Shown: piece by piece, positions 1 to 7,359 of the stretch | Numbering within the stretch: the first letter of the stretch is position 1 | How the letters are laid out: every line of letters starts with the position of its first letter | Assembly (NCBI RefSeq): GCF_030269125.1 | Contig: NZ_BSSM01000011.1 | Span: forward strand, 248,001-312,000 | Reading direction: 5' to 3' | Origin: Streptomyces hygroscopicus subsp. hygroscopicus | Lineage (GTDB): Bacteria > Actinomycetota > Actinomycetes > Streptomycetales > Streptomycetaceae | Length of the DNA stretch: 64,000 bases | Notes under the pieces: generated by a model | Database searches by the model: none | The model's input: the letters and a program-made list of their open reading frames with translations, nothing else | Told to the model about the DNA's origin: nothing | Made by a program: the position numbers and the translations under genes

Positions 1-1
1 C

Positions 2-880
2 GCCGTCCACGGCCGCTTCCCCTCCGTGCCCGAACTGCGCGGGCTCCTCGACGGCGGACCCGGCCCGCTGAACGCCCTCCGCAAGGCGCTTATGGGCACC
101 AGCCATGAGTCTCTGCTGCGCGAACTGGACGCCAGGGAGCGGCAGATGTCCCACCCCGGCGATGTCGGCAGTGTGCTCGCCGACCGGATCGCCCTGCTCG
201 ACCGGCCCGCCTTCGCCGCCTTCTTCGACACCTCCGGGCACACCCGGCCGTTCTCGCTCAAGGCGCTCGACCATCCGGTCCGGGTCCGCATAGACCTGCC
301 CCAGCGGGGCCACGCCGACGCCTCCCGGATCCTGGCGCGGCTGGTGCTCGCCCAGTTCACGGCCGCCGTGGCGGTACGGGAGGACCGGTCGCTGTTCGCC
401 TGTCTGATCCTCGACGACGCCACCGGTGTCGTCACCCCGGAGGCGGTGCGCGGCATCCAGCGGCTGCGGTCGGCGAACGCCGGCGCCGTGCTCACCCTGC
501 GCACCCTGGACGACGTGCCCCGACCGCTGCGTGGCCCGCTGCTCGGCACCGTCGGCTGCCGGATGGCGCTGTCCGGACTCACCCCCTGGGACGGACAGGA
601 CTTCGCCGAGGTGTGGGGCAAGGAGTGGACGGAGACCCGGGACGTCACCGATCGGCAGATCATCGCCGAGACCCCGGCCGGCAAGGCCGTGCACATGGTG
701 CGCCGGGTCATCACCGGGAAGGCGCCCACCGCCCGTGCCGTCACCGTCCGCCAAGTGGAACGCGAACGCTGGTCCGCCTCCGAGTTGGCGCACGCGGTGC
801 CGGCCGGGCACGCCGTGTTGTCGTTGACCAGTGTGCGGGGGGAGCACGCGCCGCCGTTGCTGGTGGATCTGAGGGCGTGA
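2..880 (+). CDS. VirD4/TraG-like ATP-binding protein, C-terminal part
   Basis: The reading frame is open from the first bases of the window, so the gene begins upstream and only its last 292 or so residues are here. The visible part has a Walker B-like strand (LILDDATGVV) followed by segments ending in VGCRMALSGLTPWDG, the layout of the C-terminal half of the TraG/VirD4/FtsK-type ATPases that streptomycetes annotate as ATP/GTP-binding protein. The Walker A motif would lie outside the window. The gene ends 93 bases before the PucR-type regulator on the same strand. Whether it belongs to a conjugation system cannot be judged from this part; chromosomal single copies of this family are common. 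The family call is moderately secure and the function is unknown. Confidence 0.6.
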   Translation, partial: AVHGRFPSVPELRGLLDGGPGPLNALRKALMGTSHESLLRELDARERQMSHPGDVGSVLADRIALLDRPAFAAFFDTSGHTRPFSLKALDHPVRVRIDLPQRGHADASRILARLVLAQFTAAVAVREDRSLFACLILDDATGVVTPEAVRGIQRLRSANAGAVLTLRTLDDVPRPLRGPLLGTVGCRMALSGLTPWDGQDFAEVWGKEWTETRDVTDRQIIAETPAGKAVHMVRRVITGKAPTARAVTVRQVERERWSASELAHAVPAGHAVLSLTSVRGEHAPPLLVDLRA

Positions 881-973
881 AGGGGCCAGCGGGCGATCGT
901 ACGGTGAGGCAGAATTGAGGCAGGCCGTTGGTACGTGGCGGCCAAGACAGATCTTCGTCACCGTGAAGGCCAC

Positions 974-2566
974 ATGCCCCCGACGCTCGCCTCGCTCGTC
1001 CACCACTCGGCGCTGAAGCTGACCGTCCGCGCCGGTGAGGGCCGCCTCGACGTGCCCGTGCGCTGGGCGCACGTCAGCGAGCTGGCCGACCCCGTGCCGT
1101 ACATGGAGGGCGGCGAGCTGCTCCTGATCACCGCGCTCAAGCTGGACGCGGAGGACCCGGAGGCCATGCGGCGGTACGTGCGTCGGCTCGAAGGCGCCGG
1201 CGTCGTCGGCCTCGGGTTCGCCGTCGGGGTCAACTACGAGGAGATCCCCAAGGCCCTCGTCGACGCCTGCGAAGAAGCGGCGCTGCCGCTGCTCGAGGTC
1301 CCCCGCCGCACCCCCTTCCTCGCCATCAGCAAGGCCGTCTCCGCCGCCATCGCGGCCGACCAGTACCGCGCCGTCACCGCCGGCTTCGCCGCCCAGCGCG
1401 AGCTGACCAAGCAGGCCCTGAACTCCGGTCCAGAGGGCCTGCTCACCGCGCTCGCCGCCCAGGTCGACGGATGGGCCGCGCTGTACGACGCCTCGGGCAC
1501 CGTCGTCGCCGCGGCCCCCGAGTGGGCCGGCCGCCGCGCCGCCCGGCTCACCGCCGACGTGGAGCGGCTCAGGGAGCGGCCCGCCCCCGCCTCCTCCGTC
1601 GTCGGCGGCCCCGAGCACGAGGACCGCGTCGAACTGCACTCCCTCGGCACCGGCCGCCGCCCCCGCGCCGCCCTCGCCGTCGGCACCGCCGCCGCCCTAG
1701 GCACCGCCGAGCGGTACGCCGTGCATTCCGCCATCGCCCTGCTCACCCTCACCACCGAGCGCTCCCGCTCCCTGCACGCCGCCGAACAGCGCATCGGCAC
1801 CGCCGTCCTGCGCATGCTGCTCGCCGGCGAGCCCGACCACGCCCGCGCCGTCGCCGGCGACCTGTACGGCGGGCTGCTGGACGCGCCGTTCCGGATGATC
1901 GTCGCCGAGTCGGTCCCCGGACCACGCGGAGCGGCCACCGGCGACCGGCTCGGCACCCTCACGGAGACCGTCGAGGCCGCCGCCGCCCGCTCCGGCGAGG
2001 CCCTACTGGTGGTGCCCGAGGGCGAGCGACTGGTCGTGCTGGCCGCGGACGGCGGTGCCGCGGTCGCGGCCTGCGTCGGCTGGGCGGCCGAGCTGGAGGC
2101 GGCGCGGGCGCTGCCCGAGCACCCGGTCGCCGAGGACGACGAAATCGTCGTGGGACTGTCCGCGCCGGCCGGGCCGATCGCCGCCGCGGCCGCCTACAAG
2201 CAGGCCGAGCAGTCGCTGTCGGTGGCCCGGCGCCGTGGGCGGGTGCTGGTCGAGCACGAGCAGCTGGCCGCCGGGTCCGTACTCCCGCTGCTCGCCGACG
2301 ACGCGGTGAAGGCGTTCGCCGACGGGCTGCTGCGGGCCCTGTACGAGCACGACGCCACCGGCCGGGGCGACCTGGTCGCCTCGCTGCGCGCCTGGCTCTC
2401 CCGGCACGGGCAGTGGGACGCCGCCGCCGCCGACCTGGGCGTGCACCGACACACGCTGCGTTACCGGATGCGCCGGGTCGAGGAGATCCTTGGGCGTTCG
2501 CTGGACGACGCGGACGTCCGCATGGAGCTGTGGCTCGCGTTGAAGGCCACCTCCTCCGACCAGTAG
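974..2566 (+). CDS. PucR family transcriptional regulator
   Basis: 530 residues. The N-terminal half starts MPPTLASLVHHSALKL and matches the PucR-type purine-catabolism regulator domain. The C-terminus (LGVHRHTLRYRMRRVEEILG) is the PucR/CdaR helix-turn-helix, with a GGDEF-like degenerate middle. I chose ATG 974 because GTGAAGG lies a few bases upstream and the family begins here; a GTG at 935 would add 13 poorly conserved residues. The family usually controls nitrogen, purine or amino-acid catabolism, and the aldehyde dehydrogenase downstream could be a target, as with the GABA/succinate-semialdehyde regulators of streptomycetes; that link is inference. The last four codons, including the stop, are the first unit of a tandem repeat. 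Confidence 0.9.
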   Translation: MPPTLASLVHHSALKLTVRAGEGRLDVPVRWAHVSELADPVPYMEGGELLLITALKLDAEDPEAMRRYVRRLEGAGVVGLGFAVGVNYEEIPKALVDACEEAALPLLEVPRRTPFLAISKAVSAAIAADQYRAVTAGFAAQRELTKQALNSGPEGLLTALAAQVDGWAALYDASGTVVAAAPEWAGRRAARLTADVERLRERPAPASSVVGGPEHEDRVELHSLGTGRRPRAALAVGTAAALGTAERYAVHSAIALLTLTTERSRSLHAAEQRIGTAVLRMLLAGEPDHARAVAGDLYGGLLDAPFRMIVAESVPGPRGAATGDRLGTLTETVEAAAARSGEALLVVPEGERLVVLAADGGAAVAACVGWAAELEAARALPEHPVAEDDEIVVGLSAPAGPIAAAAAYKQAEQSLSVARRRGRVLVEHEQLAAGSVLPLLADDAVKAFADGLLRALYEHDATGRGDLVASLRAWLSRHGQWDAAAADLGVHRHTLRYRMRRVEEILGRSLDDADVRMELWLALKATSSDQ

Positions 2567-2618
2567 TCCGACCAGTAGTCCGACCAGTAGTCCGACCAGT
2601 AGTCCGACCAGTAGTCCG
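2555..2618 (+). repeat. 12-bp tandem repeat containing the pucR-type stop codon
   Basis: The unit TCCGACCAGTAG is repeated exactly five times (2555-2614), followed by a partial TCCG. The first unit encodes the last codons Ser-Asp-Gln-stop of the regulator, so the later units put four more in-frame stop codons directly behind it. A degenerate unit with two changes lies at 2658-2669. It probably arose by replication slippage; no function is evident. The remaining bases up to 2783 show no gene and contain the promoter region of the aldehyde dehydrogenase. Confidence 0.95.
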
Positions 2619-2783
2619 GGCGGCGGGCGAGGCGGGAGTCCGACGGCGAGGTAGTAGTCCAATCAGTAGTGCCCGGGGCGGCTACTGCTACGGCACGGAC
2701 AAGCGCTCCCCGGCCCTCGCCGCCCTACCGTGGAGCACGAAAGCCAAGGACGCCCCCAAACGCGGAAAGGCCGGGAATCGCAC

Positions 2784-4229
2784 ATGACTTCCACCCATGC
2801 CTTCTGGCTCGCCGGCCGCCAGGCCACCGGCGACGAGACCCTCGACGTCACCTCGTCGTGGGACGGCCGGCTCGTCGGCACCGTCAGCGTGCCGACCGAC
2901 GCCCAGGTCGAGGAGGCCGTGGCTGCCGCGTACGCCGCCCGGGACGAGTTCGCCGCCACCCCGGCGCACGTGCGGGCCGCCGCCCTCGACCACGTGGCCA
3001 AGCGCCTGATCGAGCGCACCGAGGAGATCGGTCGGCTGATCTCCGCCGAGAACGGCAAGCCCATCAAGTGGGCCCGCGGCGAGGTCGGCCGCGCCGCCTC
3101 GGTGTTCCGCTGGGCCGCGGAGGAGGCCCGCCGGTTCAACGGCGGCGAGGCCCAGCGTCTCGACACCGACGGCGGCGGCGAGGGCCGCCTCGCGCTCGTC
3201 CGCCGCTTCCCGCGGGGCGTCGTGCTCGGCATCGCGCCGTTCAACTTCCCGCTGAACCTGTGCGCCCACAAGGTCGCCCCGGCGATCGCGGCCGGCGCCC
3301 CGATCATCCTCAAGCCGGCCCCGGCCACCCCGCTGTCCGGCCTCGTCATCGGCGAGCTGCTCGCCGAGACCGACCTGCCGGCCGGCTCCTGGTCGATCCT
3401 GCCGGTCGCCAACGACAAGATGCCCGCCCTCGTCCAGGACGAGCGCCTGCCGGTCATCTCGTTCACCGGTTCCGAGAAGGTCGGCTACGCGATCATGGAC
3501 TCGGTGCCGCGCAAGCACTGCACGCTGGAGCTGGGCGGCAACGGTGCGGCCGTCGTCCTCGGCGACTTCGCCTCCGACGCCGACCTGGACTGGGCCGCGA
3601 ACCGCATCGCGACCTTCTCCAACTACCAGGCCGGCCAGTCCTGCATCTCCGTGCAGCGGGTGATCGCGGACGCGTCCGTGTACGACCGGCTGCTGCCGCG
3701 CATCGTGGCCGCCGTCGAGGCCCAGGTCACCGGCGACCCGAACGACGACAAGACCGATGTCGGCCCGCTGGTCAGCGAGGACGCCGCCAAGCGCGTGGAG
3801 TCCTGGGTCAAGGAGGCCGTCGAGGCCGGTGCCGCGCTGCTCACCGGTGGCGACCGCGACGGCGCCTCGTACGCGCCGACCGTGCTCACCGACCTGCCGG
3901 CGGACGTCACCCTCGCCCGCGAGGAGGTCTTCGGACCGGTCCTCAGCGTGCAGAAGGTGGACGGCGAGGCCGAGGCGTTCGCCGCGGTCAACGACTCCAA
4001 GTACGGCCTCCAGGCGGGCGTGTTCACCCACGACCTCCAGGCCGCCTTCCGCGCCCACCGCGCCCTCGAGGTCGGCGGCGTCGTGATCGGCGACGTCCCG
4101 TCCTACCGCGCCGACCAGATGCCCTACGGCGGTGCCAAGCAGTCCGGCGTCGGCCGCGAGGGCGTCCGCTCCGCGATGGAGGACTACACCTACGAGCGCG
4201 TCCTGGTCCTGACCGGCCTCGCGCTCTGA
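2784..4229 (+). CDS. NAD(P)-dependent aldehyde dehydrogenase
   Basis: 481 residues, normal length for the ALDH superfamily, oxidising an aldehyde to the acid with NAD(P)+. The sequence shows the Asn-containing PFNFPLN segment near residue 155, the general-base Glu in LELGGNGAAV near 252 and the catalytic Cys in QAGQSCISVQ near 290, so the enzyme looks intact. ATG 2784 follows GGAAAGG. Closest subgroup by eye is the succinate-semialdehyde/broad-range type found beside PucR regulators and GABA aminotransferase in streptomycetes, but the substrate is not readable from sequence. The reverse strand is also open for most of the gene, a GC-bias shadow. Confidence 0.93.
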   Translation: MTSTHAFWLAGRQATGDETLDVTSSWDGRLVGTVSVPTDAQVEEAVAAAYAARDEFAATPAHVRAAALDHVAKRLIERTEEIGRLISAENGKPIKWARGEVGRAASVFRWAAEEARRFNGGEAQRLDTDGGGEGRLALVRRFPRGVVLGIAPFNFPLNLCAHKVAPAIAAGAPIILKPAPATPLSGLVIGELLAETDLPAGSWSILPVANDKMPALVQDERLPVISFTGSEKVGYAIMDSVPRKHCTLELGGNGAAVVLGDFASDADLDWAANRIATFSNYQAGQSCISVQRVIADASVYDRLLPRIVAAVEAQVTGDPNDDKTDVGPLVSEDAAKRVESWVKEAVEAGAALLTGGDRDGASYAPTVLTDLPADVTLAREEVFGPVLSVQKVDGEAEAFAAVNDSKYGLQAGVFTHDLQAAFRAHRALEVGGVVIGDVPSYRADQMPYGGAKQSGVGREGVRSAMEDYTYERVLVLTGLAL

Positions 4230-4344
4230 CCCACCGGGACCCGTCCGGCGGAACCGGTCCGCCGGACAGGTCCGACAGAGCTGATCTGCCGCGGCGCGAT
4301 CCCCTGGGACCCGGCCTGCCACGGACAGGTCGGAACGGAACGGT

Positions 4345-4369
4345 CGCAGCCCACTGTGCGGGGGCTGCG
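4345..4369 (+). terminator. Hairpin after aldehyde dehydrogenase
   Basis: CGCAGCCC (4345-4352) pairs perfectly with GGGCTGCG (4362-4369), loop of nine. It lies 115 bases after the dehydrogenase stop. Its right arm belongs to the 62-bp direct repeat and its left arm partly precedes it; the second repeat copy lacks the matching left arm. This fits a host terminator that overlaps the integration site. Confidence 0.5.
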
Positions 4370-4410
4370 GCCGTTTCCGTGTCCAGCCGTGTCACCTGCG
4401 GAAACGGCCG
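4349..4410 (+). repeat. Putative attL: 62-bp direct repeat, copy 1
   Basis: Bases 4349-4410 match 8931-8992 at 61 of 62 positions in the same orientation; the only difference is at 4403. Copy 1 contains an 11-bp inverted repeat, GGCCGTTTCCG (4369-4379) and its complement (4399-4409). An integrase start codon lies 66 bases further on, the usual arrangement of an attachment site at the int end of an integrative element. No tRNA gene was recognised around it, so the target would be intergenic. Reading it as attL is inference from the repeat plus the integrase stub. Confidence 0.75.
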
Positions 4411-4437
4411 AAATGCGGTCGCCGTCCACAGACTTGC

Positions 4438-4456
4438 GGGAACACCACGGGAACAC
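4438..4456 (+). promoter_or_regulatory. GGGAACAC direct pair, possible integrase arm site
   Basis: The octamer GGGAACAC occurs at 4438-4445 and 4449-4456, between the direct repeat and the integrase start. The same octamer forms an inverted pair at 8803-8820, inside the other end of the element. Sharing a short motif near both ends suggests recombinase or excisionase arm binding, but this is untested. Confidence 0.35.
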
Positions 4457-4475
4457 AGGGCTACTGTTCCGACCC

Positions 4476-4823
4476 ATGGCGAGCGTCGTTCCACGCAAGA
4501 ACAAGGCCGGGGACATCCTCAGCTACCAGGTGAAGTGGAGGGCTGGCGGCCGACGTACCGGAGGCTGGCAGCACGAGCGTTTCGACGGCGATGAGGACGG
4601 CAAAGATGCGGCCGACCTGTTCAAGCAAGCCGTCGATGAGGCCGGCCAGAACTGGCCCCCGGGCTGGGTGAAGGGCCAGGGCTACATCGACCCGTCGGTC
4701 GGCAACGAGTTGCGCTACCGGTTCGACAACTGGGCCCGGGAATGCATCACGAATCGCACCGCGAGCAAGCGCTACAAGGACCAGCGGCTACGCGCGATCG
4801 AGGTCTACCTCAACCCGACCTGA
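4476..4823 (+). pseudogene. Truncated tyrosine recombinase (integrase), N-terminal stub
   Basis: 115 residues starting MASVVPRKNKAGDILSYQVK, which is the typical beginning of streptomycete tyrosine integrases, through the AP2-like arm-binding region and into the SAM-like N-terminal domain (RYRFDNWARECITNRT). The frame stops after EVYLNPT, where intact relatives of about 400 residues continue into the catalytic domain. The Arg-His-Arg-Tyr catalytic residues are therefore missing, and the protein cannot recombine DNA. The deletion joins directly to the tail of an unrelated membrane protein gene. The element could no longer move by its own integrase. Confidence 0.85.
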
Positions 4824-4833
4824 GCAGGACCTG

Positions 4834-4986
4834 GTGCGGCTCCGTGAGGACACGGGCAAGGAACTGGACGCGCTCAGGGCGGAGCTGGAGGCGCTCAAAG
4901 CGCGGCGCTGGCCACTGGGCGTACTCGGCGCGGTCGCCGGCGTCGTCGGCACCCTCACCGCGGTGGTGTCCCTGTTCGTGCACTGA
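4834..4986 (+). pseudogene. Tail of a small coiled-coil membrane protein
   Basis: This frame, continuous with upstream codons in a different phase from the integrase, encodes a charged helix (VRLREDTGKELDALRAELEALK) and then one hydrophobic segment (VLGAVAGVVGTLTAVVSLF) before the stop. A GTG at 4834 could serve as start, giving 50 residues. Because it abuts the truncated integrase end without its own upstream region, I read it as the 3' remnant of a gene brought in by the same deletion. A functional small membrane protein is possible. Confidence 0.35.
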
Positions 4987-5056
4987 CCGCTCCCGGCGCG
5001 GCCCGTACCGAGTCGGGTATCGCAGCCCTGTCCACGCCTGCGCTGCACCCAAGGCG

Positions 5057-5103
5057 GACGCCCGCCCCTTGCTCTGTGTCCGGTAGGGGGCGGGCGTCTT
5101 TGT
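5057..5103 (+). terminator. Rho-independent-type terminator
   Basis: GACGCCCGCCCC (5057-5068) pairs perfectly with GGGGCGGGCGTC (5087-5098), followed by TTTGT. It lies 70 bases after the membrane-protein remnant on the plus strand. The 185 bases from 4987 to 5171 otherwise show no gene. Confidence 0.65.
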
Positions 5104-5171
5104 GCCATGGGGTCCAGCAGGGGGAGCAGGACGCCGCCCGGCAGTCGTAGGCCCCCGGCTGGGAGGCAGTG

Positions 5172-5459
5172 TCAGTGCCCGCTCCTATGGTGAGGGTGTC
5201 CACGCTGCCGATGCGCTCGGACGCATGTGAAGCGCCCCGTCCCGGCGTGGAAAACCGGGGCGGGGCGCACCCATCTTCGGGCGGCGGTGGTCCAGCAGTG
5301 GGCTTCCCGGGGGCAGGTGTCGGCCCACTGCTCCAGCAGCCGCTGGTACTCCTTCGTCCGGGCCTTGTCGGCAGGACGGGACATGAGGCGCCGGATCGCG
5401 TCGTTGATAGCGTCTGCGGACATGCGGGCGCGCCCGCAGCACGGGGAGAGCGTGGGCAT
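5172..5459 (-). CDS. Small orphan protein of the integrative element
   Basis: 95 residues, starting MPTLSPCCGRARMSADAIND and with a helix MSADAINDAIRRLMSRPADK followed by EYQRLLEQWADTC. I recall similar short proteins in streptomycete integrative elements, but no function is known to me. An internal ATG at 5423 is an alternative start; neither start has a strong ribosome binding site. The last third of the frame runs through a strong hairpin (5232-5268), so the natural C-terminus may be shorter or shifted by decay. Divergent from the CxxC protein gene, with a 103-base gap that should hold both promoters. Confidence 0.5.
   Translation of the reverse strand: MPTLSPCCGRARMSADAINDAIRRLMSRPADKARTKEYQRLLEQWADTCPREAHCWTTAARRWVRPAPVFHAGTGRFTCVRAHRQRGHPHHRSGH
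5232..5268. terminator. Hairpin, probably terminator for the minus-strand gene
   Basis: The arms 5232-5245 and 5255-5268 pair over 14 positions with one G-T pair, loop of nine. It overlaps the 3' part of the minus-strand frame ending at 5172, and may mark the real end of that transcript. Confidence 0.45.
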
Positions 5460-5562
5460 ACCGCCACGTTAGGGGCCAGGTCTGACACTCGCCACGACCT
5501 GGTGATGTTCTATTCTTCGTTCGACCGGTGGCGGTCGTCCTGCTACCGAGAACGAGGACACA

Positions 5563-5766
5563 ATGAGCGACGTGACCAGTCCCCCGCCCCCGGTGACGGA
5601 GCCGGACCCCTCGACCGCGCGAGCGCCCGGCCTGGCCGGCCCGTGCGCCGGATGCCAGCGGACTGCCCAAAAGTATGGCGCCGGTGGGCGCCCGCTGTGC
5701 CAGTGGTGCATGGACCCGGTGGTCGCGCGGTACGGCAGCACCGTCCGCTACGTGAGCGCCCGGTAG
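5563..5766 (+). CDS. Small CxxC zinc-ribbon-like protein
   Basis: 67 residues starting at ATG 5563, eight bases after AACGAGGA. The N-terminal 25 residues are rich in Pro, Thr and Ala. Then come two paired cysteines, CAGC near residue 28 and CQWC near 46, spaced as in a minimal zinc ribbon, and a basic tail VARYGSTVRYVSAR. A small DNA- or RNA-binding or protein-interaction module is plausible but not shown. Its last 71 bases are duplicated, with seven changes, at 6823-6893. Confidence 0.6.
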   Translation: MSDVTSPPPPVTEPDPSTARAPGLAGPCAGCQRTAQKYGAGGRPLCQWCMDPVVARYGSTVRYVSAR

Positions 5767-5863
5767 GAGCTGCGCGGCGCTTGCCAAGTCCCTCGCGCGG
5801 CCTCGGCAGCATCGACCGGATTTGTCATCGTTCTCGCGGAAGAGTCGATGATGTGATCCCGGC

Positions 5864-6337
5864 ATGAGGAAGATCGAAATAGTCGTAGCAGCGTTATCAG
5901 CCGTGGCCTCCCTGTCGGCGGGGTCTGTCGCTTCTGCGGCTCCCGCGGCCGTACAGCCGCATCCCTGGGACCGCCGCATCAAGTGCCGGGCTAAGGACCC
6001 CCAGGGTCGGAAGATCGTCACCCGGTACGGGAACGCCGATTTCGGCTGGCAGCACTTCACCGGCCGCCACAACATCAAGAAGTGCGGAACGATCGCGGCC
6101 GTCGTCAAGGAACACCCCGAGACCGACGACCATCACGGACGCCTCACGTACGGCGGGGTAGCGTTCGAGACCGGCGTACCTCGGCCCAGGATGGTGAAAA
6201 TCGTGGTCATCGTTCAGTACTCACGCAAGACTAAAGACGGAAAATACGACGCCGGTAGCGGGCAGACCATCGGCGTCATCAACGCGTTCTGCAAGAACCA
6301 GCCGGGGAACAAGTGCCCGGCCTGGGCGAAGCTGTGA
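5864..6337 (+). CDS. Secreted protein with TTA codon, possible toxin
   Basis: 157 residues. A signal peptide is clear: basic start MRKIE, hydrophobic core, and an Ala-rich cleavage region around SVASAAPA (residues 21-28). The mature part has four cysteines (41, 74, 143, 151), enough for two disulfides, and the pattern HFTGRH (64-69), later followed by a strand VKIVVIVQYS and GQTIGVINAF. That His/Arg plus terminal-strand layout reminds me of small secreted nuclease toxins, but I cannot name a family. Codon 11 is TTA (5894-5896), so translation should depend on the bldA tRNA. The stop overlaps the start of the next gene in GTGA. Confidence 0.65.
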   Translation: MRKIEIVVAALSAVASLSAGSVASAAPAAVQPHPWDRRIKCRAKDPQGRKIVTRYGNADFGWQHFTGRHNIKKCGTIAAVVKEHPETDDHHGRLTYGGVAFETGVPRPRMVKIVVIVQYSRKTKDGKYDAGSGQTIGVINAFCKNQPGNKCPAWAKL

Positions 6338-6645
6338 CGGCTCCGGGCCAGGGCGGCCACCAAGCGGTCTTCGAAGATCTGCCCGGGATCGTCCGCGCCC
6401 TTGTCGCCGACCACACGCCCGACCTCCCTGTCTTCAAGGGGCTGGTGATCACCGGCAGGGACCGCATGCGGCTGTACCTCACGGCACCCGATGGAAGTCT
6501 CACCTACGGCGCCGACGTGATCATCAGCCACACCGGCCCCGGTCTGCTCGGCGGAATCACAGCCGGCTACCTCGAAAACGAGTATGACCAGAAGCCGACC
6601 GACGATCCCCTGTGCGATGTGGTCGTAGACCTGACCCGCTACTGA
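6334..6645 (+). CDS. Partner of the secreted protein, possible immunity protein
   Basis: 103 residues starting at GTG 6334, which shares four bases with the stop of the upstream gene and so is probably translationally coupled. It has no signal peptide or membrane segment and is acidic overall (ends DDPLCDVVVDLTRY), as expected for a cytoplasmic protein. I do not recognise a family. A small acidic cytoplasmic protein coupled to a small secreted protein is the usual arrangement of an immunity gene behind a secreted toxin; this is inference from context only. A frame opening at ATG 6313 would add seven residues but lacks the overlap logic. Confidence 0.55.
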   Translation: MTAPGQGGHQAVFEDLPGIVRALVADHTPDLPVFKGLVITGRDRMRLYLTAPDGSLTYGADVIISHTGPGLLGGITAGYLENEYDQKPTDDPLCDVVVDLTRY

Positions 6646-6674
6646 ACGGTCAGCAGGGCGCGCACACCGAGAGT

Positions 6675-6710
6675 GCGGGCGGCCCCCCGCGTTCCCGGAG
6701 GGCCGCCCGC
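6675..6710. terminator. Strong hairpin after the two-gene unit
   Basis: GCGGGCGGCCC (6675-6685) pairs perfectly with GGGCCGCCCGC (6700-6710). It lies 30 bases after the stop of the putative partner gene and could terminate both strands. Confidence 0.6.
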
Positions 6711-6821
6711 TGCGCAGGGGTCCAGGCGTCGCCCTGCGAGGGTTTGCGGGCCCCCCGGGACCGGGCCATGTAGGTGTCCCCCAGCGGAGTGGTGCAGGAT
6801 GTCGGGACACGGTGAGGAGCA

Positions 6822-6893
6822 GTGTGCCAGTGGTGCATGGGCCCCGTGGTGGCTCGATACGGCAGCTCCGTCCGCTACGTGAGCGCCCGGTAA
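6822..6893 (+). pseudogene. Truncated second copy of the CxxC gene end
   Basis: Bases 6823-6893 match 5696-5766 at 64 of 71 positions and encode CQWCMGPVVARYGSSVRYVSAR before a stop. Only two residues differ from the first copy, so most changes are silent. The first CxxC and everything before it are missing; a stop lies three codons upstream. It looks like the 3' end of a paralogous gene left at a recombination joint. The 3' end overlaps the minus-strand GNAT frame. Confidence 0.7.
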
Positions 6894-7300
6894 GGCTTCG
6901 GTAGCTCCCGCACCATGCATTCGTACAGCGGGGCGTCCTTCCACGGGTGGGAGGTGCCGATCATCCGGTACCCCCACGCCAGGTAGGCGTTCCTGGCGGG
7001 GTCCGCTTCCGGTTCCGGCCGGACGGTGAGGGTGACCCGTTCCGCGTCTACGCCGTCCAGGAGCTGGGTATGCAGACCGGCTGCGATACCGCGGCGGCGC
7101 CACGCTTTGCGCACGGCCAGTTCGATGATCGCGAAGGACCGGTGGCCGTCCTCCCGTATGTACTCCTCGGGAAGTGTGACGTCCTGGAGGTTGTGCCACC
7201 AGCGGGTTTCCGGCAGTAGGAAGTAGCCGTACGTGAAGCCGACCGTCTCGTGCCCGTCTTGGGCGATGACAAGGCGCATGGCCGGGCGGCGGGTGTGCAC
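6875..7300 (-). CDS. GNAT-like acetyltransferase, probably truncated
   Basis: 141 residues from GTG 7300. The core strands and the acetyl-CoA loop are visible (FAIIELAVRKAWRRRGIAAGLH, with the R-R-x-G-I/A type loop), then LTVRPEPEADPARNAYLAWGYR. The frame is still open upstream, with plausible residues (CEGPRDVAEFIDHYQ), but no start codon before the methyltransferase gene, so the N-terminus may be lost. The last four residues and the stop are read from the antisense of the CxxC gene remnant, so the C-terminus is also a joint. A decayed or shortened enzyme is the simplest reading. Confidence 0.6.
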   Translation of the reverse strand: MHTRRPAMRLVIAQDGHETVGFTYGYFLLPETRWWHNLQDVTLPEEYIREDGHRSFAIIELAVRKAWRRRGIAAGLHTQLLDGVDAERVTLTVRPEPEADPARNAYLAWGYRMIGTSHPWKDAPLYECMVRELPKPYRALT

Positions 7301-7359
7301 CTGGTAGTGGTCGATGAACTCGGCGACGTCGCGCGGGCCTTCGCAGTAGGGCGAGCACC

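Noticed and set aside
4230..4420. tRNA gene at the attachment site
   Set aside because: No cloverleaf, T-loop or acceptor-stem pattern could be built around the 62-bp repeat.
6650..6769. Possible 39-aa minus-strand gene starting MARSRGARKPSQGDAW
   Set aside because: The frame runs straight through the strong hairpin at 6675-6710, is very short and has no recognised relative; the hairpin fits better as a terminator.
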